Below, one piece after another: positions 10,990 through 23,700 of a stretch of DNA of 64,000 nucleotides. Position numbers and translations under genes: made by a program. The DNA is taken from positions 1-64,000 of the forward strand of contig JAMZAV010001748.1 of NCBI GenBank assembly GCA_024449915.1, in the 5' to 3' direction. How positions within the stretch are numbered: position 1 is the stretch's first letter; every line of letters starts with the position of its first letter. The stretch is from Sweltsa coloradensis. Lineage: Eukaryota; Arthropoda; Insecta; Plecoptera; Chloroperlidae. The notes under the pieces were generated by a model. That model ran no database searches, was not told where the DNA came from, and was given only the letters and a program-made list of their open reading frames with translations.

Positions 10990-12240
10990 ACTCATTACAA
11001 TATTTGAATAATTTTTCATGCAGGGTGTAGTTCTAACGAAACTACGTGAGACCTAGTGGCCCTTTTTTTCTATTTTAAGTTACACTTTGAGAGATATTAC
11101 TAAAATAATGTTATTTCGCGTGGTTTTAATATTGGTGGTGATCCTTCGAAATTACAGTTTTTTTCGTGATATCTCGAGAACGGTGCAAAATATCTAAAAA
11201 TTGATTGCAAAGCTATGTGGTTTTTGGATGAGCGTAGCGAGCGAAGCGAAGATTCCATTTCACTACACTGGAGAAAAAAATCCGGAATGTTTTTTTTTTT
11301 TTTTTTTTTTTTTGAATTTTTGTCTGTTTGTTAGCACGATTCCGGCTAAACCGATACTCCGATTGCGATTAAATTTTATTGAGACCTTCTAAATCTCTGA
11401 ACTTAGAACTGCCACGTTTTTGAGCACAATCGAAAAAAAAATTCCCATAAAAATCGCAATTTTACGATTTTTTCGATTTTTAAAAAATTTCTTCGATTTA
11501 TAATACCTACACGCTTTGTCCGATTGTAATGATTTTTTCACAGAACCTTTATTTTATGAATTTATATATTCGTGGAAAATTTAAGCGCAATAAAATAATT
11601 ATTTCTCATAAAAATCGCAATTTTACGGGGTTTTTCTTTTTTAAAACAATTCTTTGACAAATAACACCTACATTCTTTATCCGATTGTAATGATTTTTTC
11701 ACAGAACCTTAATTTTATGAATTCATATATTCGTGTAAAATTTGAGCACAATCGAATAATTATTTCTTATGGAAATCGAAATTTTACGATTTTTTTCTTT
11801 TTTAAAATTACGATTAATTAAAAAAATTAAATATTAAAGTTTATTTTTTATTTATTTTAAATTATTTTTAAAAAAATCATCAACTTAGTAATGATTTTTT
11901 CACAGAACAGAAAATTCACATAACACATGGCAGCTCAATGCACCAATTACGCTCATCCAACAACGCGGCGGGACTTAAGCGTTTTCCTAGTGTACTTGTA
12001 CGAAAAATATTGTAATGCTATGGTAAGTTTTTTATTTGATATTTAATTAATTAAATGCATATCTGAAATACAAACCGCACCGATTATTATAATATTTGAA
12101 TATTTATTCTTGCATTATATTGTTCTAACAAAACCACATAGCTGTCTGCAATCAGTTTTTAGATACTTTGCACCTTTCTCGATATACCACGAAACAACAG
12201 TAATTTTGCGTGGTTTTAATATTGGTGGTGGACTGGTGGT
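10990..12240. repeat. Inverted repeat around family B copy B2
   Basis: Arms at about 11148-11220 and 12133-12208 (CTAAAAATTGATTGCAAAGC against GCTGTCTGCAATCAGTTTTT) are inverted. GCGTGGTTTTAATATTGGTG occurs in direct orientation at 11119 and 12208. B2 fills the loop, so an older inverted-repeat element was probably its target. Confidence 0.6.
11224..11990 (+). mobile_element. Helentron-like element, family B, copy B2
   Basis: Full-length. TTGGATGAGCG is at the left end and CGCTCATCCAAC at 11950-11961, followed by the AACGC/GCGTT hairpin and terminal CTAG then T. Internal tandem repeats have a 161-bp period (CCGATTGTAATG at 11520 and 11681). It shares its first 250 bp with family A but has a different 3' core. 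It sits in the middle of an older inverted repeat. Confidence 0.82.
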
Positions 12241-13880
12241 CTTCCAGCATTCAAACCTCGTCGTTGGTGGAGGTGCCGGGTACAGAAGTGTTCTCAAACT
12301 TCCTGGGGGTAGACCACGCCCCTCTTCCCCCAGGGTCACCAACATTCCGCATGTGTTGTTGATGCATCCCATATAATTGGCTAGATTAGCAGTCAGCGGT
12401 CCACTTCCGGGACAATGGGAAGCCATCTTGAATGGGTGACTTTGCATGTTAATTAGATGGGAGCGATTAATCGAAAATATATTTTTAAATATGGCCGCCA
12501 GTTTGACGGATGAGCATGTTAGACTTTAACACCAAATGATGACTATATTCCCTTATGCAATAACTTTGCATTGTTTCTGTTTGTTCAATACCATGCTGCA
12601 CAAGCTAAAACCATATCAAACAATCCAGTAAAATACTTTATTGCTTTACAAAAGCATAAATTAAAACGCCAAACCGCCATTTTGAATGGGTGAGATTGAC
12701 GCTTAAACTTGGTACGCTCGCGCCTGTGCGGAGGTATTGGAGACTGCGCATCTAGCCTACTATAGGTGTTAAGATATCTATGCGCTAGGGTACAGGAAAT
12801 ATACCAACTTAAAAATGTTATCAGTTCTACAATGGTTAGGCCTATATCGACAGCTCGGCCCTCGGTATTCTGCACTTACACGCAAATAAAAATTAAATCA
12901 GCATAAAAATAGTTTTATACCTTTCAACACAAAATATAAATCACATCTAATTACACAGAAGCGAAAAAGTTTACTGTAATGGCTATTACGTCATATTCTT
13001 ATTTCACTTTTGATGGAGGTGCCGGGTCCCTCTTAGTTCCATGCTTATTTCTGGAACTCGTAACTTAGTTTTAATAATTTTAATATTTTACAGCGTAATG
13101 ATATCCACACACATGCTCAATAAGCGCTTTCAAATTTCTCAGCCGATTTTAGTCGCATCTATTTGTGATTTTATATAATTGTGTAAAAATTAATTATGAA
13201 GTCATATATCATAGCAGTTTTCCATTAATTGATTATAGAAAATAAATTTTAAAAAATGAACTCATTTTTTTTTAAAATTAAGAATCTGTAAAAATAGTAA
13301 AAAACACCCAAATAACTACGCATTTTCTGATTGATCTATGATAAATATTAGTTATAATATGATGATAGGGGAGTGCAGATGTCCTTCATTATCAAGTATG
13401 CCAAGTTATGTACAGATGTAATGGTTTATGGCTGCAGGACAAGGAACGCACCGTACATCAAATTCAGCATTGTAAAATTTAACTGTCACTTTTTTTACTA
13501 AGATTTGAAAAACTTTTAAACCAATTCTGATTCCTTTTTTTTAGAATCCTACAGAGGTTGTGTAAAATGAAATGTCTCATCTTCCGCTTCTTGTTGTGTT
13601 TGTTGAATCTGAACTGCCCTGGCTCTGATTCAAGCGTCATTCAACAGGCGTCCGTCTAACTCTAACCCCACGCTTGCTGCTGATGCGACCACCTGTACTG
13701 TAATCAATACATTCCTGGTTCTCTGGTGCTCAACGAACACAACTTGATGTCTGTGTATGAGATTGTTATTGTTTGTATCTAGGTTTTACTGTGTGATGTA
13801 TGTTAATGTTTATGTGGGGACGATCGCACACAACAAACCAAAGCACTCGGCGAACAATGACCAACTAGAGACTGACATAT
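12241..13880. other. Gene-free stretch
   Basis: GGAGGTGCCGGGT occurs at 12269 and near 13017, and TTGAATGGGTGA occurs twice (12428, 12681). Otherwise AT-rich, no gene recognised. Confidence 0.4.
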
Positions 13881-13884
13881 TTAA

Positions 13885-14366
13885 CCCATTCAGTGGAATT
13901 GTCCACCGTAATGGACATCAACTTTGAAAATTTATATCCGGGTAAAAGACAGTTTTTTTTTTAATTTGACCCCAATTATTTTTTTCCCGTGTATTAAAAA
14001 TAAATACGTTTTTTCCCATCCCGATTGGACAAAAAGTGCCTTTTTTAGAGAAAATTGAAAATACACATCTGCAAAAATTGCTAAAAATGGGGGGGGGGGA
14101 TGGTTTTGGAAAAGTAATATATTTTGTGGTATTGCTACTATTTGAGATACAAAAAATGTAAAATATTTTTAAAAAAAATTGTTTTAGGAATGTACATCAA
14201 ATTTACATCTTTACCTAAATGAAGCTTTTTTTCAAAATCCAAAATTCCTAAAAAACACAAAAAATATATTTGAAAAACACTAAAAATCTTAAAAAAATTA
14301 GTAGTATTTTGAAATTATTGCTTAAAATGACTTAATTTTGGACAATTTAATTCTCCCCTGAATGGG
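13885..14366. mobile_element. piggyBac-like MITE, TTAA TSD
   Basis: TTAA at 13881-13884 and 14367-14370 flank the ends CCCATTCAG and CTGAATGGG. The CCC start and TTAA target fit the piggyBac superfamily. The interior is AT-rich with ACATCAACTTTGAAAATTTA and TACACATCTGCAAAAATTG. It lies in or beside a tRNA-derived SINE remnant. Confidence 0.78.
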
Positions 14367-14379
14367 TTAAGTATTAAAC

Positions 14380-14645
14380 ACCGATCAATCAAGCTGGACA
14401 CGATTCCACCCGCGGCAGCACCAGAATCTACAAGGCTAATTCGGAACAACATCACAATTTATTATGTGCCTCGTTGCTAGGGCGGCTACAAAGTCACCGT
14501 TTACATATTCCTAATCCAAGAACTGGATGGACTGAAGCCCAAATCAGAAGTTTAAAAACTTTTGCCTATAGCGGGAATCGAACCCTGAACCTTCTGCATT
14601 GGAAGCAGAGACGCTAACCACAAGACCAACGGCAATGTACCACAC
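14380..14645 (-). mobile_element. tRNA-Gly(TCC)-derived SINE, family S1, partial copy
   Basis: Minus-strand head GTTGGTCTTGTGGTTAGCGT, TTCCAAT anticodon loop and GGGTTCGATTCCC, followed by the S1 body (CCTCGTTGCTAGGGC in + orientation). It is bounded on the left by the piggyBac-like MITE; worn S1-like sequence may continue at 13800-13880. Confidence 0.68.
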
Positions 14646-15563
14646 AGAACTAGCCTATTTCGCGTAGTAAAGCGGGGAATCCCCCCCAACTTTTTTCTTC
14701 TCGGGGGGGCACTTTATTCAGAATGTTAAATATCCAGTTCGCCGCCGTTCACCACCACGGCACGGCTACAACTGAAATCTAGTGTAGTCGGGTAAATATG
14801 TTGATTTGTGGCAAGTTAACTCTTGCATGCTCAAGCCAAAATAAATAAATTCATAAATTCGTATTTAAAGTCTACCCACTCAGTCATATATGTCACATAA
14901 AAAAGTTCACCCCCGCTTCTCCCTCCTAAACAGTTCGTACGCGCCTTGACTGTATATTTTTAACTTTATGCGCTGTCAATTCTAAAATATCGTATGTCAC
15001 GTACACAATATCGACAACAAATCTTAATTCATTGTGACCAGGATTATTAGGCGCTAATCACCATGACAGGCACCTAGATTGTGCTCATTCTATTTGTTGC
15101 CACATTAGGCCTACCTGATGTGACGTAACACAGTCAACATGAGTGTGTTATGTGTGTGTTACTATACAAAATTTCCATAGGGGTGCGCAGAGATGTTGCA
15201 ATGGGGGGGAGGACAGGATTGCTACACCGATGAGGGAATGGCGGTGGTGGAGGAGGGAGGAGGGAGGCGAATATTATTCGAGGGTTTAAAACGTATTAGA
15301 GAGTTAGTTAGAATGGCTACCTATTATTTACACTTAATACATTAAGGTATTTTGTTACAAAGGAGACGATGAGAGAAAAAGGTAGGATTTGAAAAACTGA
15401 GTAGATATTTTTCTTTTCCTTTTTAAATAATTATTTTTAGCGAATTTTCATCGTTTTTTTTTAAGATATGAAATGTGATTAGTTATTTTGATAACGTTTC
15501 TATGCATACTGGGGGAGGGAGAGGGGCAAGGCCCCCCGCGCACGCCTATGTTAATATCTTCCC

Positions 15564-16207
15564 TATTAAAGGGGTATTTAAGCGCTAAACTCAAAAAATA
15601 TATTTCATTCAGGCTAACTAGTAATGAATTTAGCAATTAACAGAAAAATTATTGGGGCCACCATGACCTCCCAAAAAATTGTCAAACATGACATTTTTCG
15701 AGCTAGGTCCCATCGGCAAAAATCTCCCATAAGAAATAACATAGGGACGATCTTTATGCCCCGTGACCTTGGAGGATTTTGATCCAAAAAAATATTGGCC
15801 ATTATTGACGTACTCTACAGCCTTTTCTGTAAATTTTCTATATTTTGTTTTGTAATTTGGGCAAGTAGTTCGGTCAAAATATGCTGATTACTAAGATGGG
15901 GTGTGATTTTGAGATGCATATTTTTGCATGTTTGAGGGTATATTTTGGCACAGTTTCAAGACTCGATGTAAAAAATGGGCATTTTAGATTGGTACTATGC
16001 TCTAGTATCTATATGGACCAAAAAAGAAGCAGGTTAAAGCCGATTTAAGAAATTTCCCAAAACACCAATTTTTGCACATTTCTGGATCAAAAAAATTGAA
16101 AAATTCGTGTAAAATCACAGTTAATTTTTTAAACTGTCATTTTGGTGTAGTATTGTGCTATAGATCATGTGGTAAAAAATAATTTTTTGAATTTATAGCC
16201 CCTTTAA
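15564..16207 (+). repeat. Interspersed repeat J, copy J1
   Basis: The ends ATTAAAGGGGTATTT and ATAGCCCCTTTAAT are inverted. Internal landmarks are GAGCTAGGTCCCATCGGCAA, GACGATCTTTATGCCCCGTG and CAGTTTCAAGAC. The ends suggest a MITE with a short T/A-rich target; the TSD is unclear. Confidence 0.65.
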
Positions 16208-16559
16208 TATCATCGTAACAAGAATAAAAAATTGCAAAACCACGGGATCATTGTACTACCAGAACAGAAAAACGAAAGTGATTAGCAGACAATGTTTTTG
16301 CTCGCGAGTGTACAGCGATTAAATGCTAGAGTTCTGTAAACCGATATGACGTGTGAATATTAAATATCCCGTGGACACCAGAGAAGCCCTGTCTATAGGA
16401 GGACAAGTAGACGGCAGGAAATGCAAGACCACGTGGAAGAAGAGAGATCAAAGAAATTGTAGGGTACACCAACTGTTATTACAGAAATCTATTTTTTCTT
16501 ATATGTGGGTGGAAGCTAAGGTGTTTATATCCAGAAAACCGATTCTCACGATTTAATTT

Positions 16560-16830
16560 TGCACTAAATAAAATAAAATAAATAAATTGTATTTAGATTC
16601 TACCCACTCAGTTATATAACTGATTTTCAGTGGGGGACAGTAAATCAAAGTGACCAAGCCGACCCTGTAGGCCCCGATGCAATCGACGAGTGAGCGATAA
16701 CCAACCAAAGATCGATATTTGGAAATATAACAATCAGTGGTATGGACAGTGCGAACACCCGCGGTTCAGCGCCAGAATCAACAAGGCCGATTCAGAAAAA
16801 GTATAAAAATAGACATTTTACACACATTTA
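16560..16830 (-). mobile_element. S1 SINE, 3' half
   Basis: Contains CTACCCACTCAGTTATATAA, CCGATGCAATCGACGAGTGA, AACCAACCAAAGATCGATAT and AATCAACAAGGCCGATTC, in the order of the S1 body read backwards. The tRNA head is absent. Confidence 0.65.
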
Positions 16831-19675
16831 AAACTTGAAATTTAAAAAAAAAAAAAAAAACTCCCGGGTTTATTTATTCAATAAAACCCGGGTTTTTCTC
16901 AATTCGGTTCTTGGGCTATTTTCCATTGGTACTTTGCTGCAGTACGTGAAACGAATGATAAATAGCTAAAACACGTTAATAATTGTTTACTAGTAGGACT
17001 ATCCCAGCCAGATGTTACTAATGTAATACACTATCTTTCTGACTTCTGCCGACCGCAACTCTGGTCTAACTTCAGACGAGATCGAGGCAGGTGGCTCATC
17101 GCTTGCACGCGTGGCTCGACTTCGAGAGGTCGTTAGTTCAATCCTGGGGGGGGGGGTTCCCCATGAGAGTCCGAATATTATAATTTTGAGTTTTGACGGC
17201 ATTCCACTCTTGGTCTTGTCGCGCCCGGGGTAGAATTTGACCCAGCTCTGCTAATGCTAATGCTCTGCTAAGGAGGTTCAAGAGGAAAAAAACCACCTCT
17301 CAAACATCAGCTAGGGGAGTAGGCCTACTACCTGAAGCTATAGTGGAGAGCTCTGGGATTCGCCGTCGGGGACCTATTCCCCTTCCCTTGACGACCTCCC
17401 CGGCGACGACGACCATGACAACACGAACGATGACAAAGACGAAGACGATCGCGAAGTGAGAATCCCCATTCCTCCCCCCCCCCCCCCCGTGGCTGGTAAA
17501 GACCAGCATGGGCCCCTCCTCCCCACATCCCCTAGGCTAGAGTGAGCATTATGACCTTACGGTTAACGCACCCTTAATCCAAATGAACTAAAATAAACTT
17601 GATTCGACTATTAGTAGACTGAAGAAGGTTTGAACCTGACGTTTGATCTTTCCTATTTATAGCTCTTAACTAGGCATAGGCCTATACAATAAGTTTCACA
17701 AGTATAATGGCATTCACGCCGACAATTCAGTGGAGAAATCTAGGGCCACACTTGACATTGGTCTTTTTCAAGACCCCTAATGTTGCCAATCATAGCTGAA
17801 AGGTTGACGAAGGTTTCTATAGAATATTGGTTGTCAGCCACTCAGCCCGTCCCAACTCGAGAAAAGGTACGAAAACAACCATGCATATGCCATTGCATTA
17901 TAACAAGCGTTATTTTAACGTTTTCATAATTATAACGTATGTTAATCAATTCCTTGTCAAAAAATGGTTCTGTGGGTGTTTTTAATTTTAATTTTAGCCA
18001 AATATTAAGATTTGTTCGCAAAATAACTTGGCAATGTTTTTACTTATTTTACGTCTATCCTATGCAGTTATAAAAACTGATTTAAAAAGGACAACTAAAT
18101 TAAATTATTATATGCCTACACATGGATAACGGTGTAAACAAGAGTGAAGGAACATCCTGGATTCGAACGTGGAACGCAGGGACAACAGTAATATGAAATC
18201 AACACATGGATTCTGCAGTGGTTTATAAACTATTGAAGGGTACTTAGTCATTCATGTAGCATACCGCTTCTCCTCTAGCCAAGTTAATAATTAGTTATTA
18301 TTCTGTTATTCTGTTAATTCGTCGAATATTCAATACACACTTTTGAATGAAACTGATGCTAAAATCGCCTTTCAAAAACTCAAATAACCGGAAAAAGGCA
18401 GGCTAGACAGTGTGTGTAGTATAATTTTTACTCGATTCATCAATAATTAAATGATAAGATTAGTTACATTACTGGCCAGTGATTGAGTTTTACACAATAC
18501 ATTAATTTATACAGTCTGCAAACCTTTTACAAATGCCAAAAAACAACCCTTTCGAAAAGAATTTGTTGAAGTTGAAAGGATGGAGAGGCGCATGACGAAT
18601 ATAATAGAGGTATTTTACAACCATTTACCCAATCAAGATGAAATAGGATGACAGGTGTGGGGTCTCTTGTATAAGTGATAGTTCAATCGTGTCATTTTTT
18701 CATTTACTGATTATATATATAGTTTATTCAATTCATCAAGTCAAAACAAGGCCTAAAATGTTTTTAAATCAAAATTGTAGCTCAATTCTAAGCGGAATTG
18801 CAAAACAAATAACAAAAACTTTTGACATGATTTAATCGGATATTTCCTTAAAATCGAAGATAAACACTTCTCCAAAAAACGAAAATGCTTAGAAAAATGT
18901 AAATAAGACAATGAATTTATTAAAATAGAGATAAGGCTTATCAACTACACTTTCAGTTTAGAGATGGTATTTGTCTTTTGCACAATGGGGTTCACTTTGC
19001 TACCAAGAACTCCGAAGCATTGTTCAGTTGGAACCCTTTCTAAGGGTTGTACAAAATGCGAATTTGTTGCCCACTGAACAGTCGATGTGAACTCCATTAT
19101 AGACCTTGTGTAAAAGAATGTGAAAAATTCAACACCAAAAAACGGCATTAGGCCCCACATTTTTTAACAATTCTGATTGCAAAGCAAACTGGCAACTACC
19201 ATTATGAACTCATTTTAGATTTTAAAACGGTTTTCCGGGGTTTGAACTCTTTTTGAAAAATTTGGAACTTGTCATTTGTTTTGTCGTAGGCGAAATGGGC
19301 GCCCGCTCTTTATCCCCCGTACTGTTGTGTGCACGACCTACCAGCAACCACCCCTGTCAATCACTGGATGCGCCACTGCTTACAATGTTTGTTTGAGAAA
19401 TAAATTACCTAGAGGGGAAAATATGTAATTTAATTAAAAAGATCAAATACATGTTTACTTTTTCCCTCTTCTCTACAAATTACAAATTATTGATACAGCC
19501 GTGTGAAAGCTGTCTAAATGCCATATTATACTGGAACAAAAGTAAGCACCCCCCCCCCCCCCTCCTGTGCCAACGCCAAATTCCGATGAAAGTTTTCCCA
19601 AGGATTTCCTCAACCAAATTGCGGACATGTCCTTACTTCAACCTACTTTCTCACCGTCCGGAATTAGAATATACC
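16831..19675. other. Mostly gene-free stretch
   Basis: Includes a palindromic CCCGGGTTT pair (16862-16894), a tRNA-like head near 17095-17150 with GTTAGTTCAATCC, C/G-rich tracts with a GACGA-rich segment at 17400-17480 (similar inverted sequence at 21480-21630), and one candidate exon at 18515. Confidence 0.4.
18515..18651 (+). other. Candidate terminal exon, unrecognised protein
   Basis: After a TTTATACAG acceptor the frame reads CKPFTNAKKQPFRKEFVEVE and RRMTNIIEVFYNHLPNQDEIG, then TGA. The composition is charged and helical, unlike neighbouring frames. No partner exon was found. It may be chance. Confidence 0.22.
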
Positions 19676-19759
19676 CTAAAGTCCTTTGCAAGTAAAGAAA
19701 GATCCCAGGTATCAAGAAATTTCCCCTCCTCGTTACCACCTCCACTCGGCACGGGTGAC

Positions 19760-20196
19760 AGTACTCGCGAGACGTTGGAATGCGGTAGGCCGCATGACCC
19801 ATTCATCCAGGTGTCATTGTTAAGAAATCAATTTTTTGATGTAGTTAAAATGTTATAATTTCTCATTTATTTTCAAATATATGGAATAATTATGTAAAAT
19901 TAATATAAAATAAACTTTGTATTTTAAAAATAGCATGAAAACTGCCGTAATTAGAGTTAGTTGTAACTTCATGGTTACGATCAGAATAATTACGACAGGC
20001 AATAATTCCGGCAGTTTTCAAGCTTTTTTTTAAATACAAAGTTTATTTTATATTAATTTTACATAATTATTCCATATATTTGAAAATAAATGAGAAATTA
20101 TAACATTTTAACTACTTAAAAAAATTGCGTTCTTAACAATGACACCTGGATGAATGGGTCATGCGGCCTACCGCATTCCAACGTCTCGCGAGTACT
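19760..20196. repeat. Long inverted repeat, about 190-bp arms
   Basis: The arms begin and end with AGTACTCGCGAGACG / CGTCTCGCGAGTACT and contain TGCGGTAGGCCGCATGACCC. The loop is about 60 bp around 19952-20010. The arms are nearly identical, which suggests recent origin or gene conversion. Confidence 0.9.
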
Positions 20197-20753
20197 GGTG
20201 TCTTCCCACAGTGCCGCTTCCCGTAAGGCCATCAACCTTTTTTTCCCCCTATGCCATCATTTCTACCTGTCGATAAAGACCATGTTACAGGAAGCGTTGA
20301 TGGCCTAAGGGGAATTGATTTATTCCCCTTTGGCCAACACCCTGCATTTCATTATGGAAAATACAAAGAAGGTTTGTTGGCCTTAGGGTAATTGATTTAT
20401 TCCCGTTAGGCCAACAGCGTATATGCATCGTTTACGGTAAGGAGCGGGGTGCATATACGCTGTTGGCCTAACGGGAATAAATCAATTACCCCAAGGCCAA
20501 CAACGCCCCGCTCCTTACCGTAAACGATGCATATACGCTGTTGGCCTAACGGGAATAAATCAATTACCCCAACGCCAACAAACCTTCTTTGTATTTTCGA
20601 TAATGAAATGCAGGGTGTTGGCCTAAGGGGAATAAATCAATTCCCCTTAGGCCAACAAGTGTAACATGGTCTTTATCGACAGGTAGTAATGATGGCATAG
20701 GGGGAAAAAAAAGGTTGATGGCCTTACGGGAAGCGGCACTGTGGGACGGCTCC
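20197..20753. mobile_element. Fold-back element FB, copy 1 (557 bp)
   Basis: The ends GGTGTCTTCCCACAGTGCCG and its inverted copy flank a series of smaller inverted modules built from GTTGGCCTAACGGG, AATAAATCAATTACCCC and GCATATACGCTGTTGGCC. The whole element can fold into one long hairpin or several nested ones. It has no transposase. Confidence 0.85.
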
Positions 20754-20833
20754 CGAGCAGAGAGTGGAGGTGGTAACGAGGAGGGGAAATTTCTTGATAC
20801 CTGGGATCTTTCTTTACTTGCAAAGGACTTTAG

Positions 20834-22889
20834 TTAGTTACCTGGAGAGGGGCGCGCTGCCCCTACGATGTACTCAACTCGCCTATCCATGCTGTGATCA
20901 CCTGCACATCTTCCTCGCAGTAGCTTGAGCTCTTGTGTGAAAACCCAGCTTCAAACTCAGAGACGGATTTCCCCTAATTGATCGGGAATCATAGACAGTT
21001 CAGCTACCATCTGTGAATTTCCCGAAGACTTTCAGTTCCGAATTCCGTTCAATTACCCACCTCCCCTCCCTCCCCCCCCCCCCCCCCCCCGCGGGTTACA
21101 CAGGTCTACAACGCGTACCGTATATCGATTATGGTTGGCCTAATTAGGGCTCACCAAACAAGGATTCATCTCTCTCGAAGTAACTAAATCTACATCAGGT
21201 CTTGGCTCCAGATTGGCTAGAATAGAAGACAAGAAGTTAGCCCCCCCCCCCCCCCCCCCCACGGACACATTGTCCATACACGCGGAAATGTCACATTTTT
21301 TACACCGGTATCGTTGTGCAGGGATATAAAAACACAAAGGTTATGCATCGTTTGTGAACAGAGATGTAGCCGCGATTGAATAAAATGCCGGAATTTTATT
21401 TTATTGCGACAACATTTTTCGAGCATAAACGATTTTTTTGTATGGTTTATTTGGATTAAGGACGCGTCAACCGTTAGGTCATAATGCACCACTCTAACCT
21501 GGGGGGGGGGGGGGGGGAGGAGGGGCCCATGCTGGTCAGAACCAGCCACGGGTAAAGGGAGAAAAAGGGGTTTCACGTCGCGGTCGTCATTGTCTTCGTT
21601 ATCGTTCGTGAACGAAATAAATGCGTGCAAAATCGTGTACTAACGATGCACAAACGATACGATCATTTGCGCGGCGAGTGGGGAGGGGGGGGGGGGGCGT
21701 ACCTTTTTTTGTTATTTTGATTGGTTGTTAGTTGTTACTAAAAAGATTTGGGGAGGGGGGCATCATTTTTGTAACCACAAACGATAAATGGCCAGCACGA
21801 CCAGTGAAAGGGCCCGAGGGGTTATTATTCCCATGCAGCAGGGGTTTTAAGAAATTTTTCAAAATGCCCATGAAACAATTGTTTCGGCAAAATGCTGGGA
21901 CCCACATTAGATTTGATTTGATTTGATTGTCGTCTTTATTGATGGCGGGATTAAGGCCTGTTAAGTCTTCTCTTCCATCCAACCAGAAAATGACCAGAAA
22001 ATGGTTGATTTTTAACATTCTTGCGAAACGGAAAAATAAGGAAATAATGAAAAACATTCATGGCCGAAACGGGATTCGAACCCATTCCCAGTGAGAGCCA
22101 AACGTTTCGGTTCTGCACCCTACGCGCAGATGACTTTAAAAATTTAAACCCCACGCCTTGGATAATTCTTGGAGGGGTCTCCTTGGAAGCATGGCCTAGA
22201 GACTAGAGCCACATCTGTCTGTCCACACTTATCAGCCAGGGCCTAAAGCCTAATTAGACGTGTTTCCAGTAACAAGCCAGTAACTCGAGCTCACCGCCTT
22301 CTGAGAACGAACCTGTGACGTCACACAGCCGACCAATCGTTTCTCATCTGGCACTAATCATAAATCATTCGTGTAATTACTAATTTAAATCCCAAAACAC
22401 GGAAATCACACGGGGTAACCTGTGTTCCTATTACAGGACAAGACTCGTTTCAATCAGACTTATTTTATATTGACATAGCAATGAATTTCTTAAATTTATC
22501 ACAGTAGGGGCTATAATCAATCAATCAAACACGCTTTGATATGTGCAACTAGTGGTAGGGCTAGGCCCTACCATGTAGGCCTACCTACTAGCCTATCGTA
22601 ACCCTAGGTCCAGGAGTAAAAACGATAGCTAGCCTAGTATTTTTTGCGGGATGTAGGGCTAATTAAAATTAATATTATTATTACTAACTAAAAAATAAAA
22701 TACAAAATCAAGTAGGATATGGCTAGGCCTAGGCTATATAGGGTAGGCCTAGGCTCCCGAATAATGCATTCATGAATATTGATACTAAATTTATATTCAA
22801 AATCTGGTGCAAATGCCCTAGGCCTACTTAATTTGTATTTATTTATTTACTAAATATTTCATTTTATTAATGAAACTGAATTAGAATTG
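20834..22889. other. Gene-free stretch
   Basis: Long C and G tracts at about 21068-21090, 21241-21260 and 21500-21517, a worn hAT-like piece at 21740-21900, a minus tRNA-like word GGGATTCGAACCC at 22071, and a TAGGCCTA cluster at 22560-22830. Confidence 0.45.
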
Positions 22890-23700
22890 AATTTACATGC
22901 ACGTTTCAACGTTTTTCACCAACGGACCAACGTTTTCGCGACGGTCTGTACCCGGCAACGGTGAACAATGTTATTCCCTTGCAAGTAAAAAAAATATACC
23001 TGGAGAGCGAGCCATTATGATTCTGTTACCTGGCGAAACTCGGCCACTGGCATTTCCCATCGCCAACCGTCGTCGAGCCTGCTAAACGTAGGCATGCACT
23101 CGAAAACCACGATAATGTGAAATCTGACTTACCTTGATGACGGAATATAGGCCAGCTAGAAATGGAGCGAACGGCACATGACACATACAGCGCGCGCAAA
23201 ACGACGCTACATTCGCGATCCGAACCGACGCTCGGCAATGGAGACGTTCGATAGTAGGCTAGAACTACCCTTAGCTAGAACTCGACGGAATTCCGTCTAA
23301 ACGCTTTGATCAGGACTCGTTTCTCGTTCGAAACACCGCACGACGTTGACCGAGGAAGGAATTAACTAATAATCTTGTTGAATTATATAAGAAATTGATT
23401 TTCAAGCGATGACGCGTCTTCTCGGTCGCACAAACACACGCACACACACGCACACGCAATTGTAGGATTCTGCGCGCTGTGAAGGAATAGGGATGACGAT
23501 CAGATGATGAGTGAGAGAGGCAGCCAGCGAGCGACCGATCGGCCGTTACGAGCTAGGCGGGGAGGGGAGGGGTGGGGGTTGAGGGGTTGCTAGGGGAGCA
23601 GCGGACCATTCTTCTCGACAACCTCACCTGCCCGCCGAGCCGAGCCTGCTGCTCGCCCGAAGAAAGAAAGAAGGAAGGAGGACGGAACTCGACGGCAGAT
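22890..23700 (-). promoter_or_regulatory. CpG-rich island with minus-strand splice donor, possible promoter
   Basis: CpG density is much higher than around it (for example GCGCGCAAAACGACGC, GCGAGCGACCGATCGG). On the minus strand CATCAAG|GTAAGT is a consensus donor, with the exon edge at 23133. This suggests a leftward first exon starting in the island at about 23.2-23.7 kb. No coding exon was identified further left. Confidence 0.3.

Larger units (their letters stand above)
19676..20833. mobile_element. Nested fold-back complex, three levels
   Basis: Outer arms (19676-19746 and 20763-20833, about 71 bp, CTAAAGTCCTTTGCAAG...GTTACCACCTCCAC) enclose two separate giant inverted repeats. The first is 19760-20196, with arms of about 190 bp starting AGTACTCGCGAGACG. 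The second, 20197-20753, is a multi-hairpin element. No coding frame survives. This is most simply read as insertions piled into one older inverted-repeat element. Confidence 0.8.

Noticed and set aside
12110..12447. Pair of 88- and 110-codon frames on opposite strands
   Set aside because: They overlap antisense over a C-rich patch and an inverted-repeat arm. No protein family is recognisable.
14565..14640. Functional tRNA-Gly(TCC) gene on the minus strand
   Set aside because: Anticodon and T arms fold, but the acceptor strands do not pair and the sequence continues into a repeated SINE body.
19451..19858. 135-codon plus-strand frame
   Set aside because: It spans a poly-C run and the arm of the fold-back complex; codon use is unlike RANBP3 exons.
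21217..21630. 137-codon minus-strand frame
   Set aside because: It runs through long G and C homopolymers (poly-Pro, poly-Gly). Likely chance.
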